A DNA stretch of 64,000 bases from Onchidella celtica (taxonomy: Eukaryota; Mollusca; Gastropoda; Systellommatophora; Onchidiidae). Under the pieces are notes generated by a model, which saw only the letters and a list, made by a program, of their open reading frames with translations, was not told where the DNA came from and searched no databases. Of the stretch, positions 25,912 through 39,670 are shown piece by piece. Where the stretch lies: contig OZ007570.1 in NCBI GenBank assembly GCA_963931925.1, positions 65,031,370 through 65,095,369 of the forward strand. The letters run 5' to 3'. Positions within the stretch are counted from its first letter, which is position 1; each line of letters begins with the position of its first letter. A program made the position numbers and the translations under genes.

Positions 25912-26768
25912 GGGCCGTTCAAATATGATATCACGCCTGGAAGGGGGGGGGGGGGGTCTGGCAAAAATGTGAGGAAGTGTGAGGAAGGGGGCGGGGGTCT
26001 CATGGAAAAGTGATATCACACCTTTTAGCCTACTTCAGTGTATTAGAAATAGATTGAAAACTAAGATTTTTTAAACATTTCAAACTAACTTTCATTTGCT
26101 CCCGTGTAAGTATATCTAGAATCTAGGTTATTTGTGTAGTTGTTGTATGTCAATTTCCATTTGAATACCTACAGTACAGCTATTTCTTTTTCTTCTTTAA
26201 TACATTCCATGCTCCCCATTGCCTACAAGTCTAGATTAGATCTAGATCTTTAATTCCAGATTATCACAAATCTCTAGGCAATTAGAGAGTTCATAATACT
26301 TATAGTTATATAGGCCTATAGACTATGGCAAAATCCTGTTGTAAGTTGTGATTTCTTAGGAATTTGTTTTTAAAGATATAGATCTAGCAAAATGTCTAGG
26401 CCCAAAAAAGTGTTGGCACTCTTAGTTTCTTTTACAACTAAATATAGTTGAAATCATGCGCGGGCCATTTGTATTAGATGAATAATTTTTTTGTATTTCT
26501 TGTATTTTGTCAGCTTTTGCCTATTGTCTCTAAATAAATTGTCTCAGCTATTTCTATGCCAAATATGCCTTTGTATCTTTAATTTATCAATGCATTTTAC
26601 TATTTCGAAGTAGTCTAACATTTAACGTATAATGTTTTATATATTGTCAAATGTGTGATATTACGGGGGGGGGGGGGGGGTCTGGCAAAAATGTGAGGAA
26701 GTGTGAGAAGGGGGGGGGGGGGGTCTGAAAATCCCCCCAAAAAGTGTGATATCATATTTGAACAGCCC
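25912..26768. mobile_element. Non-autonomous inverted-repeat DNA element (MITE-like) with G-rich ends
   Basis: The outer 23 bp at each end are inverted copies with one mismatch: GTTCAAATATGATATCAC lies near the left end and its complement ends at 26768. Inside each end is a direct repeat of about 110 bp: a long G run, then TCTGGCAAAAATGTGAGGAA, a second G run and a GTGATATCAC-type palindromic edge. About 630 bp of AT-rich DNA without a long ORF lies between. The layout fits a MITE or internally deleted DNA transposon. A clean target duplication is not visible, since the flanks are AAAG and AAAA, so the superfamily is undetermined. Confidence 0.65.
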
Positions 26769-29700
26769 AAAAAAGCTTCACAATAATGGTGTGTAACGAC
26801 AACTCGTTAAATGAGTGGCGGCAATCTTGATAAAGAAAAGAAAATGCTTAATGATTTCGACAAAACGGAAATCCAGTCAGGTTCAAACATGAAAAAGTGG
26901 GCAGGTCAATCAGATGGGGCTGGGCACACAATCATTATAAACTATACTAAACCAGAGAAATTTGAACCACTTAGATTCAAATGTCGAATGCCATGCAATA
27001 ATGTTTCTGAAAATGTTGTTGGCATTGTTTTAAGGTAACGAATTCCTCAACTTTTATAATACTGTGTCAGTGTGTGTTGAAACTGTCGCTACGATATAAA
27101 GATAACACTCAATACAAAGATAACACAAAACCTGTAGTGTTCCCGTAAAGGTGAATACAGGTTGATACCTCACTCTGACCTAATTATTTGTTGGCGGTTT
27201 TGTCTGGGGTGAAAAGATTGTGCCAGCCGGTCTGGAAAACATTTCATATTTTGCCTCCCAACACAGGGAATCATTACGATGCCATACTCGGCTTCATTTT
27301 CACGTCTTTATAGCAAAACATAGCTAACAACTCAACAAAAGAACCTGAGCTAAATTGCGTCTTATTTAAGAGACTTTGCTCTCACTTTTCAACGAGGCTT
27401 AACAAGGTTCATCGATACTGCAATGCAGGGTCGGCAATGAAGCCCAACAAATATACAGCTACATTGCGCCAGGGCAACCATGTCGCTTGAATCAATCAAT
27501 CGACTATTCTTTCCTAAATCAATTCATGATCAATCAATCACCGCCTATTCGTTTATCAATAACATTATAAATTGGCTTCGCGTCGCAGACACTGATGAAT
27601 TTGACTCCAGGAATCTGAGGTAATTTGACGCCAGCATTCCAATAAGCGAGACAGATGCTTTCAGACAGTCCACTGTTGCATTTAGTAGGCCTACAATGTG
27701 ACTAAGAGCTTGAAGTGGGTGGTACTGTTTTGACCATATTATAGGCAGATTATATGAGAGGTAACAATAATTTCTATGATTGGTAGAATGGGTGGCCAAA
27801 GGAGGGATCTGCATTCAATGAAAAGATGGCGACATATTATACAGATGTTAACGTCAACCAAAGACAAGCAAAAACTTGTGAAAAACAAACAACAGCATGA
27901 GATCGCAGTCTCATGTTTGCCAACATGAGTGACGAAGGACGCTCACACTGTAGAAAAATGAGGTTCGCCCATACTGTAATGACAAGGAAATGGGCATGGT
28001 GCAAAATCACAGTCACTAAAAAATCTAAAGCTTAGCTAGAACCAAACCACTAACTTGTGCTTTGTCGCTTCGATCATGAAGAGTGTGTGGCAATGGGCAA
28101 ACAAAGGGGTCTGTATTCATACTCACAGCGATTTGACGGAAAACCTTGGGTCGATTAATTTGTTGTCCAATTCGATTTAGTGCAGACCCCATGAGCTCGG
28201 TCAAAATACCATAAACTAATGGGCCGATATTCGATTCACTGGTCTGTGGTGCGGTAAAGCAATGTTTGGTAATGAAGCGGCTCTGAATCGGGCGGTATTC
28301 ATTATTTAATACAATTAATTAGTATAGATTTAGGGTCGTGAGCTGTAATTAAAAGATCGATCGCCTGGCGCATGTTTGCCCGGCCCGGACCTTGGCGGGC
28401 CCACTGTGTTTGCCAGTTGTTTGTAAACCTGAGGGGAAGCTCTTTTGTTTGCTAAAATGCCGATTTAATTCAGTTTCCTGATCCGAGACCAGGTTGTTCT
28501 GTAAATAGACTCTGTGATTTATTTTTGGGATTTAACACGGTAATGCCGTTAGCCTCAGTGTTATGTCGGGCACTTGCCATCAATATCTTCCACTGCCAAA
28601 CTTTCTCTAACTATAGCTGGAGCAAAACGCTAGTCTGACAAGGCGTTCTCTGTCTGCTACAACATGGTCCTGTATTTCTTAACACATTATCACTGACAAA
28701 AAATACAAGAACGATTTTTATGAGTGAAGGAGCAGATAGGGGGAAGGTACACTGGTGAAACAATGATTGTGATCAGGACGGCGATGGAGTTCTTGGAAAT
28801 ACAGACAAGGGTGAGGAATAAAGATGGATATAATTACTTGAAACTGTGCTAACATTGTTAAAGTTAAAACAGAGATGGTAATGGTAATGTCAACATTGTC
28901 AAGTGCGGTTCGTGAAATACTAAATAACTTGGTGATAAACCTTTATGATGTCACATACACGATCTATTCAACTTCAAATATATTATGAGGTCTTCAGTTG
29001 AGCAGAATACTCTGAGTAACAGCAACAAAAAATATTTCGCAAAAAGACAAGTATTATTCCATCTCCCAACTTATCAACTGAGCAGGTTTGTACCCTCATC
29101 TTGATGCCATCTGAAGCCTGAAGTGTGAACGGGCGTGATGTGTAGCCATGCCAGACGGTCAGTGAGTACACTGCGCGTGAAATCAGATCATGCTCACTCA
29201 CAGGAGCTACACCCCCGACTGAACTCTGATTGAAACTCGATCGACTGTCGCTTTATTTGCAGCCAGGCTTGGCACAGGACAATCTGTTATCACCGGCACA
29301 TTCGTTTATTCGCACTGTTGAGATGTCTGTTTTTGCCACAGACTATAGGCAACACAGATGATAAACTGCCAAAAAATGAAACAACGGTCTAGGAGTTACT
29401 GACGGAATCGTTGTGCTTACATCTGTGTGACGTATGTCATGTTGTTAGCTTTCCAGATTCTTCATTTCAAGTCTTCACTTTGAGTTTGAGTTGGACTCCA
29501 AAATATCAGACTTTTCTTATTTACACTACAGTTAATATTGCTGACGATATTTAAAACTAACTTTAGGTTTGTCTGTTAATGACACCAATTCTTTTGTGAA
29601 TCTGCTTGCTTCTTCGTCCATCTGACCACAGTCTGTATGTGAATTTCCAATCTTAAACGAAACGCTTCAGAATTTTTCTTGATCGTTTTAGTGCACAATA

Positions 29701-32700
29701 GGTCTATAATATTAAAAGCTGGTCTTTCGCTGCCATTGTTCTCGTGCCTCCTTCACCGTTTTCCATCAATAACCATTAAGACTGGCTGCATATTTTTGGG
29801 GGACCCTGCACAACAGACGCTAACACTTGTAACAGGCAAAAAGGTCTATGGGGTGACTCCATGCATCCATCTATCTCCCATCTCAAAGTCTGTCTCAGAA
29901 GGACAAACATATAATTGTAATTTTCTGCCTTAAAACATGAAGTTTTATTGTAAGTAATATAAGAGAAGCAGGGAGGTCTTGGCGCCACCGCGCAACCCAC
30001 AGTCAAAACGAAAGAGAAAGAACCTCTGGTTTTCATTGGTGCTGGAATTGAAGAAAACGCAGTGTACGTGTATCAGGGAACCTGTGGCAACGCTCTTGCT
30101 CGCCTCTGCTGGCTTACAATAACATCACAAAAAAGGAGCACAGGGACGGGAGGAAGTAAGGTCTAATCCTTTGTTAGAGTTATAGCTGGCTACCTGGCTG
30201 GCTCTGCTATGGCCTTCGTGGCTTCCAATTAAGCGGACCATCTTGTACTTCCGTTTAATTGAACTGTAACCTGATATCACGTGTGCACTATACTGACCCT
30301 TGTTACAGGGCCCAATGGGAGGCTGCGAGAGTGTGTTCAGCTAAGGAACCAAGAAACCGTTAAAAGTGAAAAGACAGAAGAAAAGACAATGAAATAAGAA
30401 ACGGATGAAAGGCCGAGAGAAGAAGGGAAGAGAATGATTGATTACCAAAGCAACCGCAAAATCTGGAATTGCATGTTTGCGAGGATTATTCTCATTGCTG
30501 TGTGTTCCTGACAAATGGAATTACATGATGGTCTCGTAGCATACGCAGTGCATGCGAGCCAGGAAGCGACAAGCCATTACACTGCGTTGTAAAAATATAG
30601 ATCGACAAGTTAACTGCTTCTGTCCGTACGTCAGTCATTCTGTCTCTCTTTCTTTCTCCAGCTTTCTTTGTCTCATAAAATGACGTTGGTATTTACGTAA
30701 AGATGGGAAAGGGATTGGGAAGAGGTTTACTGGGTAAAGGGGCAAAATGCACACACAAAAAAAAGTGGGGGAGGGGCACGGCACGTGAAATTTGAATGCG
30801 TCTAAGGTGAATCGCATGGACCTCTAAGCACACCATTAAACCCCATGATTGCGCATTGCCTGCATGCTGTTTCATTCTTGTTCAACAGGTTTTCAAAATA
30901 TATACACGGTAAATAGAGAAGGAAGAAAAACGCCAACAATTTTCAAGTGTCAGCTTTTATAAAATAAATTTCCCCCTCTTGATAAGTGTCAGGACCCTCA
31001 ATAAATCAATTTGCCATTCCGCACAGCGAGCCATTCGGTACAGGCTCTGCTCTCAGAACACTTGACAGGCATAGGGAAAATATATTGAGTTCTTTGGGGG
31101 TAGGGGCGTCTGGGCGGTTAAGTGGGGGTAGGGAGATTTACGGAAAGAAGAGTGTCCCACAACATAAACTTTACATGTAAAAGAACACGAAAAAAAAAAT
31201 TAGCATCCTCCTCCATACTATTCAGTTGGACAGAGCAAATTTTATATCACTGGACAAAAAAAAACAAACCCCACTCACCGTGTACATGATGCGCTAACCC
31301 AGGTCAGACGTAAAGAGTTTTGTCATTGTTCCCAGTGGCGAAAGGAAAGGCAGAGATACAGAAGCGATGGGGAAATGCTTCTGTCTGCCAGCCACATCAT
31401 TTTATGGAGAAGACAGAAAAAGAGAAAGTAAACAAAACAATTACGTGGAGGGAATTGCTTTACTTTGCTGGACCTTTCCATTCGTTATTTCCTTCCCCCC
31501 CCCCCCCCCTTTTCTTAGCAAAATCAAAAACAACAGAAAACCTCGATCAACTGTTCATGATCCAGTCTTTCTGTCTGCCATCCCGAGCCGTTTTTTTAAC
31601 GTCTTCCCAACATCCAGTCCCCCTCTTGCCAAAAGAGGCAAACGTGATATAATGAGACTATGGAGAGTGAGCTCACAGCCAGAAGTGACATTGATGCATG
31701 GTGAGCACAGTAGGCTCGAAGCTGATGAACTCCTGAGACGATGAAAGGTAGGTAGAGAAAACGAATGCTTCTCAAGAGAACTAGCAGTAGTGGGATAATG
31801 CGTTAAAAAAAAAAAAGATGCTGCTTTATTATTGTTAGCAATGTGGTGGAAGATTTCGCTGTATGTCAGATAAAGAAGGGAAGATAAATGTCGAGGGGAG
31901 AATGAAAGATAGGGAGGGGTAAGGAGAATAGAGGCTGTCTCGAACACTGAATTGAGTATCTGAGGGGAAGCTAAGGAGATGGACTGACTTGTCGAAAGAA
32001 ACATGGCTGGAAACAAAACTATCTACGGTTTTCTTTTTTTAAACCTGTTTAGGTGAAAAAGGGCATTATACACTGACATGAGAAGTTATCTCACCTCGGG
32101 GCTACAGATTCAATTTACTTGTGTGAGACCATTCTCCTGTTTAGTCTGATGTAAGCCTATACCTGGCAACTCAGTATTGTATGTTATGACAGAACAATGG
32201 CGTAATGCGTAAGCTCTTTTGAAACTTTATTGTACCGGTATCTGGGGCTTATATCACAGAGTGAAAGCTCTGACAGTCGTGAAAGTAAAATAAATCTAAG
32301 AAATGAACAGCAGTTCAAAACCAACCAAATAACACAACGGCGCAAAATGTGCCCCACTTGTGAAACCGATGCCATCGACAATACAACGCTTTCGGAAAAC
32401 AAACCAATCCTCGCATCCGAACGCTTTTCAACATCGCATTACCAACACGAGAAAGAGAACAACAACAACAAAAAGCGAACTCTCTATAAATCGCCCATTC
32501 GGATCATTCCCCATACACCTAAGTCATAACCACGAGCTATAAAAAGAACCACCCCAATGCGCTCCTGCCCCATAATCTGCCTTTCGGTGAATAACAATAA
32601 TTTCTTTCCTCGTCATTTCCCTAGCCTAGACCTCCTGAATTCGCTTTTTATTTGCGCGCACCCTTGACATTCTGATCTCTGTTTGGTCTGAGTTTTGTTC

Positions 32701-35700
32701 TTTTTGCTGCGGCGTATCTTCCCCACCCATTCCTCGACCAAAGTTAAAACCATGTAACTCCAAAACACGCCAGCAATTCATTAAATAAATTCGCTTAAGA
32801 GATTAAGGTCTGCAAATATAACCTCGAGCTGAGAAATTCTTTAGGAGTTACGTTCAGGGCATAGAAAAAAATAATAAAGTGCCACATTCCAGGTATGCCA
32901 AGAGCAAATAAAAGATTTAACGCCGTTTTTTATTGATGGACTACGAGAACGAACAATCTTTGCTCCGTTCGTTGATTTGCAATTTTAAGAAAACGCTTTG
33001 TTTTGAAAGAAAGGAAATATATAATGTACAAAAGTAAAAGCAGATTGAGACAGATGGGCTGCAAACTGTAATGCTCAGTAGCATCGTGTCACATTATATT
33101 GCCTCAAATGCAGTGACTTTTCGCCTACTCTGTCCGGCTTGGCCGCTTTCTACGTGGAGTTACAATTTTGCTAGATAATAAACACCACATATTCGTTTAG
33201 CACACTTTCATGGACAACGGCCGAGCTGTTTCTGCATATCCGGCGTTTTGTTCTGGTACGTATAATCACCGTCTCGTGCTGGAAGGCGACAAACCCCTCG
33301 CTCCAGAATACAGGGATCTTTTCAGGACTTAGCTCTGTGAGAGATACGGGGAGACCAGGACCTTTTCACCTGCTTTGTTACACGGAGCCTCTCAGGAAAT
33401 TATAACAAGGGGCCATGTGTGCTTTAACGCGGCCACGAACTGGCGTATTAAATTTACATTTTCGACAAATCACTGCACTGGCGTTGGAGAGAGCTTCAAC
33501 TGTTCGTGTGTACACTGTGCTTTGAATGTGTGTTCCATCTTAGACGCGGACACTGATGCACGGCAAGAAAACATAGTCGATGATATGAAATCATCGGTCG
33601 AGTGTCTACAATCTGTTCAATGAAAGTTTGGACAATTTGCACTCAAACTCTCCCCTCAGAACGTGTGAACCAGCAAAAATCTAAATTTCTGGTCCCTAGA
33701 CAATATTCCTCTTTTTTTTTTTTTGACGGATCAAATATGCAGCAACAGAAGAATAAAATGCAAAAAGACGACAATGCCAATTTGCAGCTCCAAATATCAA
33801 TCCGTGGATTTATCCCAAGTAATAAAATACACCCGCACACAACCCCCAGCTTCGATCGACCTTCTGGAGTATGATCAATTACATTTGATTGCCAGGCCAG
33901 ATGGTAAATGCCCCTGAGTGTCCCTGGCCGATTACTCTTTAGCCCCTCTATTTAGGCCGTCTTAAATTCGGAAACAAAAAAAAACGAACAAAAATTTATG
34001 TTCTCTTAATTTTTTTTTTCTTCCGAAAAAAAGCACTATGGCCATATTATATTGCACTATTCTTTCCTTTAGGGCCCAAAAGATACAATTTCTCCTACTG
34101 TACTTATTTTGTAATGCTATGGGCATCATGTATTCATGTACCGAGTCCAATGTTTGCTTTTATTGTATGCTGGTCATTGGTTTTACATAAATTACATAAT
34201 ATGATCAAACAAAGTCATTCCTCTTGCATGTCATTGCTTTGAAAACATTCCAATTTCATCTCTATAGACAGTACCAAGCGCCACCGTGATTAGCACAGTG
34301 TTACACTAAAAATTTGTCGATTTTGAACTTACACAAGACATCTTCTGACCCTGTCTGTCAAAAATGATATGACAGTCTGAAAGGATGGTGTGAGGATGGC
34401 CACCAGAAAGATGGACAAAGGCCGTAAGGTAGAAGACCAGTAGCAAGAGACGGGGAAGGTTACAGACAGAAGGAAGGGTTATTGACACATTTATTTTTTT
34501 TTCACAGAGGCCTCCTCGGGCTTAAATAACATAAGAATATTGTAACAGACAGACAGAGAGAAAAGCAATGTGAGAGTGGCAGATGTCTGAAGAAAAAAGG
34601 TGAAAGTGAGAGGATCAGGAAGAAAATATTCATGAACCCAATCTGGAAACAATTTTTTTTTTCTTTTGTAAACAGTGCACAAACTTCGGCAGTCTAATTG
34701 ATATATCTTGAATTCATTCTCCTTTCATGCATTAAAAAAAAAAGCACACAATAAATCACCCTGTTATGGTACTTTTTAAAGGACAATAAACCAAGTTATT
34801 TGTAACTTCAACGTTAATTTTATTAATCATACAATAAAATCCATATTTTGTGATCAGTAAAATCACCACTAAACTGGTGCCTTTGGCAATACAACATCAT
34901 AATTTATCCATATAATAACCAGAGAACATTAAACACGCTAAACACATGATCAAAGTTTTCATTCATGAAGTGTAAAAAGCCATTTCGACTGTGTGCCACT
35001 TCATGTTTGAGCGGCTTTAACTTATTGTATCGATTAGACTCTGCGTCTGCTCACGGTACAACTTTAACCCAAAGCTTGACTCAAATGAAACACAAAGCAC
35101 ACACAAACGTGTTGCTCACAAAAGAAAAAAAAACATAAGTATACTGTACACGTATAAATCGACCCTGATCAATGGAAAATAGTGTAGTTGTAGGTAGATC
35201 AGTCATGGGGTGACCAACAAGAATTAGGTGGGTCGTTCAAATACATGTACGTATTTCATCAAGTACACTAAAACTGACATGAGACAGGCTATCATAAAGA
35301 TGAACAACGTTATACAGACTGAACAATATACATGTAATTTAGAATCCTACACTGTCTTTTCCTAGAGTGGCAAACTGAGGAGGGGGGGGGGGGGCACGCA
35401 CGCGCGCACGCACTCTCTTTCTCTCTCTCTTCAAGCAAAAAACTTCATGAGAAGATCTGAACACTAAACCGTTGTTATGCCACATCGTATAGAGCAGACC
35501 TGCAGTCAGATGAAAAAAGCATTGGAAAATAAACTGAGAAATGAAATGCCTAATACTAAACATAGTATTATACACTGTGTAGTGAGTTTTACAAGTACTT
35601 TACTGACTAATCTATGGAACAGTTAGACACGTAACACAAGCTAAAGACATAGCATTCTATTGAATCTTAAATAATTTATACACATTTCTCAATGTATGGG

Positions 35701-36793
35701 TATTAAAGATTGATACGCATAGGGCATTTGTCAAGAAATCAAGCCAAAATACAAGTTCCGCACAAAATAAAATGAATACATGTATCTATTTCGCAAGGCC
35801 CTACTGATCTATGCTGGAAATCTTGTGTCCTGATTAATTCTACCAAGTTCCCTAATGCTTCATTCTGCTTACACTAAGGTCTATTCAAATGTCACTCATC
35901 TCCTCTATGCACGCAAATGCAGTGTACCATACAACATGTGCCAGGGAGATGCCCTGATGTTTTTAAGATGCCACACTCAGGTGGGCACAAATCCCGTCAT
36001 GTATCTTTGAAATGCAACATTGTGATGTGGGTCGCAGCACGCAAGTGCCATGAAAATGCTAGGCTACCCAAGCCAATTACACGTTATAGTTCATTTTTCT
36101 GTAGGTTTGTTTACTGTCATGTTACGCTCTAAAGATAACGTGATACTCCTGGATAATCTTGTTTTACATTTCTCAGCATTTCCTCTGTGTGGCCCCATTT
36201 TATTTCAATACCTTTATATTTCCGTCTTCTAATTTGCATGAAACAGATAAGAGATTACCAAGCCCATGTGGAAAAAGGGAGATTTCACGCCGACTTTTGA
36301 TGTGCACGCAAAGGAGTGACAACTGACACGATAAAATTATGAAGTTGCCTTAGGTACCTTTTCAACTGTATCGGTTTTTCCGATGTTGTGCCATCTGTTT
36401 CAACGGCAGAGACTCTTTTAAAAAGAAAATAATAATAATACTTGCCAAATCCTTGTACATACACATACACCTGGATGACAAAAGGACAGGAGTAGCTACA
36501 TGTACTTGGAATTGATAATTATACTATATTTGTGATTATCCAGGGGAAAAAAATATTGGCAGAATGTATAAGGGGAAAAGATACAGATCTATTGGTTAAG
36601 TCAAATTATTGAAGCAGTCACTCACTGAGCTTTTTTTTATGCATTAATGACGACAATAACTTCAAATCGTGATGAAGAAATGAATTACGTGCTATACTAT
36701 GCTAAAACTAAAAGATCAGTACTTCCTACTGTGTCTCAAAACATTACTAACATGATTATCATGTAAGGCATTTTCAAATGATTATGTCCTTAC
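26769..36793. other. Gene-poor stretch, possible conserved non-coding elements
   Basis: No gene is recognised with confidence. At 28983-29240 (minus) there is an open frame of about 85 codons of ordinary composition, but only weak splice sites. Around 28130-28440 the composition and TAAT-core density look like a conserved regulatory element. At 27897-27917 CATGAGA and TCTCATG form a 7-bp stem. Purine-rich blocks lie near 30.3, 31.8 and 34.5 kb, and a CA/CG repeat with a G tract near 35.4 kb. Confidence 0.4.
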
Positions 36794-36880
36794 CTCGAGG
36801 CTTTAAAATTTGTTGATTTGGCAATGTGTAATTCAAAGGAAATTCTAGCGTAATCTGGATCCAGCAAAGATCAGCTGTGT
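36794..36880 (-). CDS. Possible internal coding exon, product unknown
   Basis: On the minus strand a pyrimidine-rich acceptor ending TTCACAAG is followed by 87 bp, open in one frame, that ends at a strong donor CGAG|GTAAGG. The frame gives about 28 residues, including CWIQITLEFPLNYT, with two bases left over before and one after. The peptide is of normal composition, but I recognise no family and see no neighbouring exon that would join in phase. It may be a real exon of an unrecognised gene or chance. Confidence 0.22.
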
Positions 36881-39660
36881 CTTGTGAACAATGTTGATGT
36901 GGAGAAAATATGAAAAGGGAGAGGAGAATTGTGTGAGAATGTGGTGGGATAGTGAAGTAGGAGACTGGCAAAGACAACAGAACGAGATTCAGCATTGATA
37001 TATCGACAATATCACCAGTACAACGCCTATGTCACACAATACTGCATTGGCAAAACATCTGGATAGGAAATACAAACATCATATATTTTTATACCAGTTG
37101 TAACTTCATAGTATTCACACAGTAACCAACAAAATAAATGACAGTCCCTTTGTAAGCTGACAATAATACTTAATAATGTACCTGTATCTTCTTGAATTTA
37201 CATGCACATTAATGCGTGCGTGCATGTGTATGTGTGTTATTTCCTTAAATATTAACATTAATTCCCTGCAGCTGAGAATGTAAAGTTTCTACTTAGGGCA
37301 GCAGACAAGTAACTTATCTAAGGAAATTGTTCTGTAGCTGGGTTTTCCAAAATACTGGGACCTGAAGCCTTACGTCTACCCTTCGCTTTTTCCAGGCACC
37401 ATGAATATGAACTGCAGAAACAGTATCCAAATGAAATGACATGTTAACTGCTTTTCGTGGGCACAATAGAGCACTTGTCTTTGTTCATCAGGCCTTATGT
37501 TACAAGGAGTCCCTAAGACTGATGCTAACACTTTCCGGTAACTCAAGAATACAATGTAATGCTAACAGCAGACAATGTTGGAGAAATGAAATTAGAGAAA
37601 AAAATAGGAAGGGGGGAGGTGGAGGGGCAGGAAATATTTTATTGCATTGTGTTCTTGCCGTCTGTATACTATGTGTTCCAATGTCCTAAATATGTATACT
37701 AGAGGCATGCAATCATTGGTATCACAACTCTAAAATGTTGCAGTTTAAAGTCCATCAATATTTAATCTTAAATTTATTTGTTAATAGAACCGGTCTCAAC
37801 TAACTCAAGTAATATCTCAGTTTTCCCCGATGTTAAAAAAAAAACAAAAAAAAAAACACAAATCATTATCAAGATACATAGTGTAATACCGGTACACTGA
37901 AGAGGCTTAACAAATGTACATAGATGAAGGTTAAGTAGATCAAGCATTTCATGGTCACCTTATCTCGAAATAGAGCTTTTTTTTTTTTTATAATACTGAC
38001 ATTCTGATAAAGCCAAGGCAAAAAGAATTGTTAACTGTCCTTGCTCATTCTTGGCTGAGCAGGTCCGCAACAGTCATTCTACTTCCTTGGTGCTTGGCTC
38101 TATCTCCAGAGAATAGGGCATAGTTCTTACTCATAAAAACCAAATGACATTCGAATGAGATAATTAAGTGAAAAATAAGGACATAGCATTTGTTTTAAAC
38201 AGCCAATATTTGTGGCAAAAGTTACATCCACACATCATCAAAAGCCAGAAATACTTAACTTGCAAACAGCTCCCATAATTCAGGAGCAAATTTATCACTT
38301 TGGACCTTTAAATTTAAACCATGGACTCTGTCAAATGGCCATGGTTTCTGGAAGTTAAATTCTACAAAAGCATAGGATTTTCAAGGATCATAAATTAAAG
38401 TTAAAGCCCGATATAGCATCCACTTGGAAAAAATGCTATGCTTTGACATCTAGAATAAGTCAACCAATTAAACTGTAGCGATTTGCATTCATAAATTTAA
38501 AATATGATTGTGACAATTTAATTTGTCCTAGTTTCTTCTGAATATTTTGAAATGATGATGGATCAAAACAATTCTATGACTGGAACATAGGAACTCTTGA
38601 TAACCTCACTGTTATTTTACTTGCTCCTGTCTCACTCCACTACCATGTCTAACACAGGCAAAATGGAGACAAAAGTGTACACCCTGTTTAAGGTGTTCAG
38701 CAATTTGGGGGGGGGGGGGGGGGGCTACAGTATTTCATTTCAGACTTTACCTTTAGTATTGCAAAAAAACCTCTCTAGCAATTACAAGAGTACTTGAGTC
38801 AATTCTAACTGGTACTGGTAATAACATTAATATAGTGAGCCCATATTATTGTCAATATTATTATTATAAAACTGATCTTGTATGTAACATGCTTCTTTGC
38901 ATCAAAGCCTGAAACTGCATTTCAGTAGAGGCAAATTTCCCTGGAAAAAAGTTTGATTTGGTAAATAGTTCTGTGAAAACATTTTAATTTTTTTAAGATC
39001 AATATTAACATCCATCCACGTATACCATCCATGTATACTAATGACGCAACAGAAATAATATCACATCAATTCTAGTAGTAGGAGATGAATATCAAATACA
39101 CATAGAAAAAGTACATTAAGCCATCCAATAACCTCATATGAACAATAAACCATGGTCATAATATTAATAACAAGTATAATTTCCACTTGTCAAGTGAGCA
39201 CGACTTTTTATACGCTCAACAACAGTGTAACAGTTTCACCGAAAAGGCTGCAATTTGCCCTGGAAATGGCACTTGCAGACTCTTCAGCGTTGAATATGAT
39301 CTACTTAACTATGCTAATAACTAGATAGAGGGACGACAGGCAGACACTCAGAAAAAACAGTGAAGCCATACACATTCAGCTAGAAGAAAATAATGACACC
39401 CATCATTATTTCATGACAATATCCCCTGATTAAGATAGTCGGTGCATATTTCACAATTTGGAATACCATAAAGTGATTACATTTCAGCACGAAATCTGCA
39501 GAGCCCCTCTGTCCTTTATCCAAAGTATTTATGAGCCGTCCATGATAATTACAGTAATATGAGTGCTACAATGATGAGTACGCCAGTTAGCCTACTGAAA
39601 GATATTTATTTTAAATGACTGACTTCAGAAACTTGTCACTAGATGTAATTTATGTGAACC
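36881..39660. other. Non-coding stretch
   Basis: AT-rich sequence with no gene recognised. It holds an 18-base G run at 38707-38724 and several poly-A and poly-T tracts. The 3' end borders the target duplication of the truncated LINE. Confidence 0.5.
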
Positions 39661-39670
39661 TACACTATAG

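Noticed and set aside
25861-26780. Exact target-site duplication for the inverted-repeat element
   Set aside because: Flanks AAAG and AAAA do not match cleanly, so no duplication is claimed.
28983-29240. Minus-strand open frame of ordinary composition
   Set aside because: Flanking splice sites are weak and no family is recognised.
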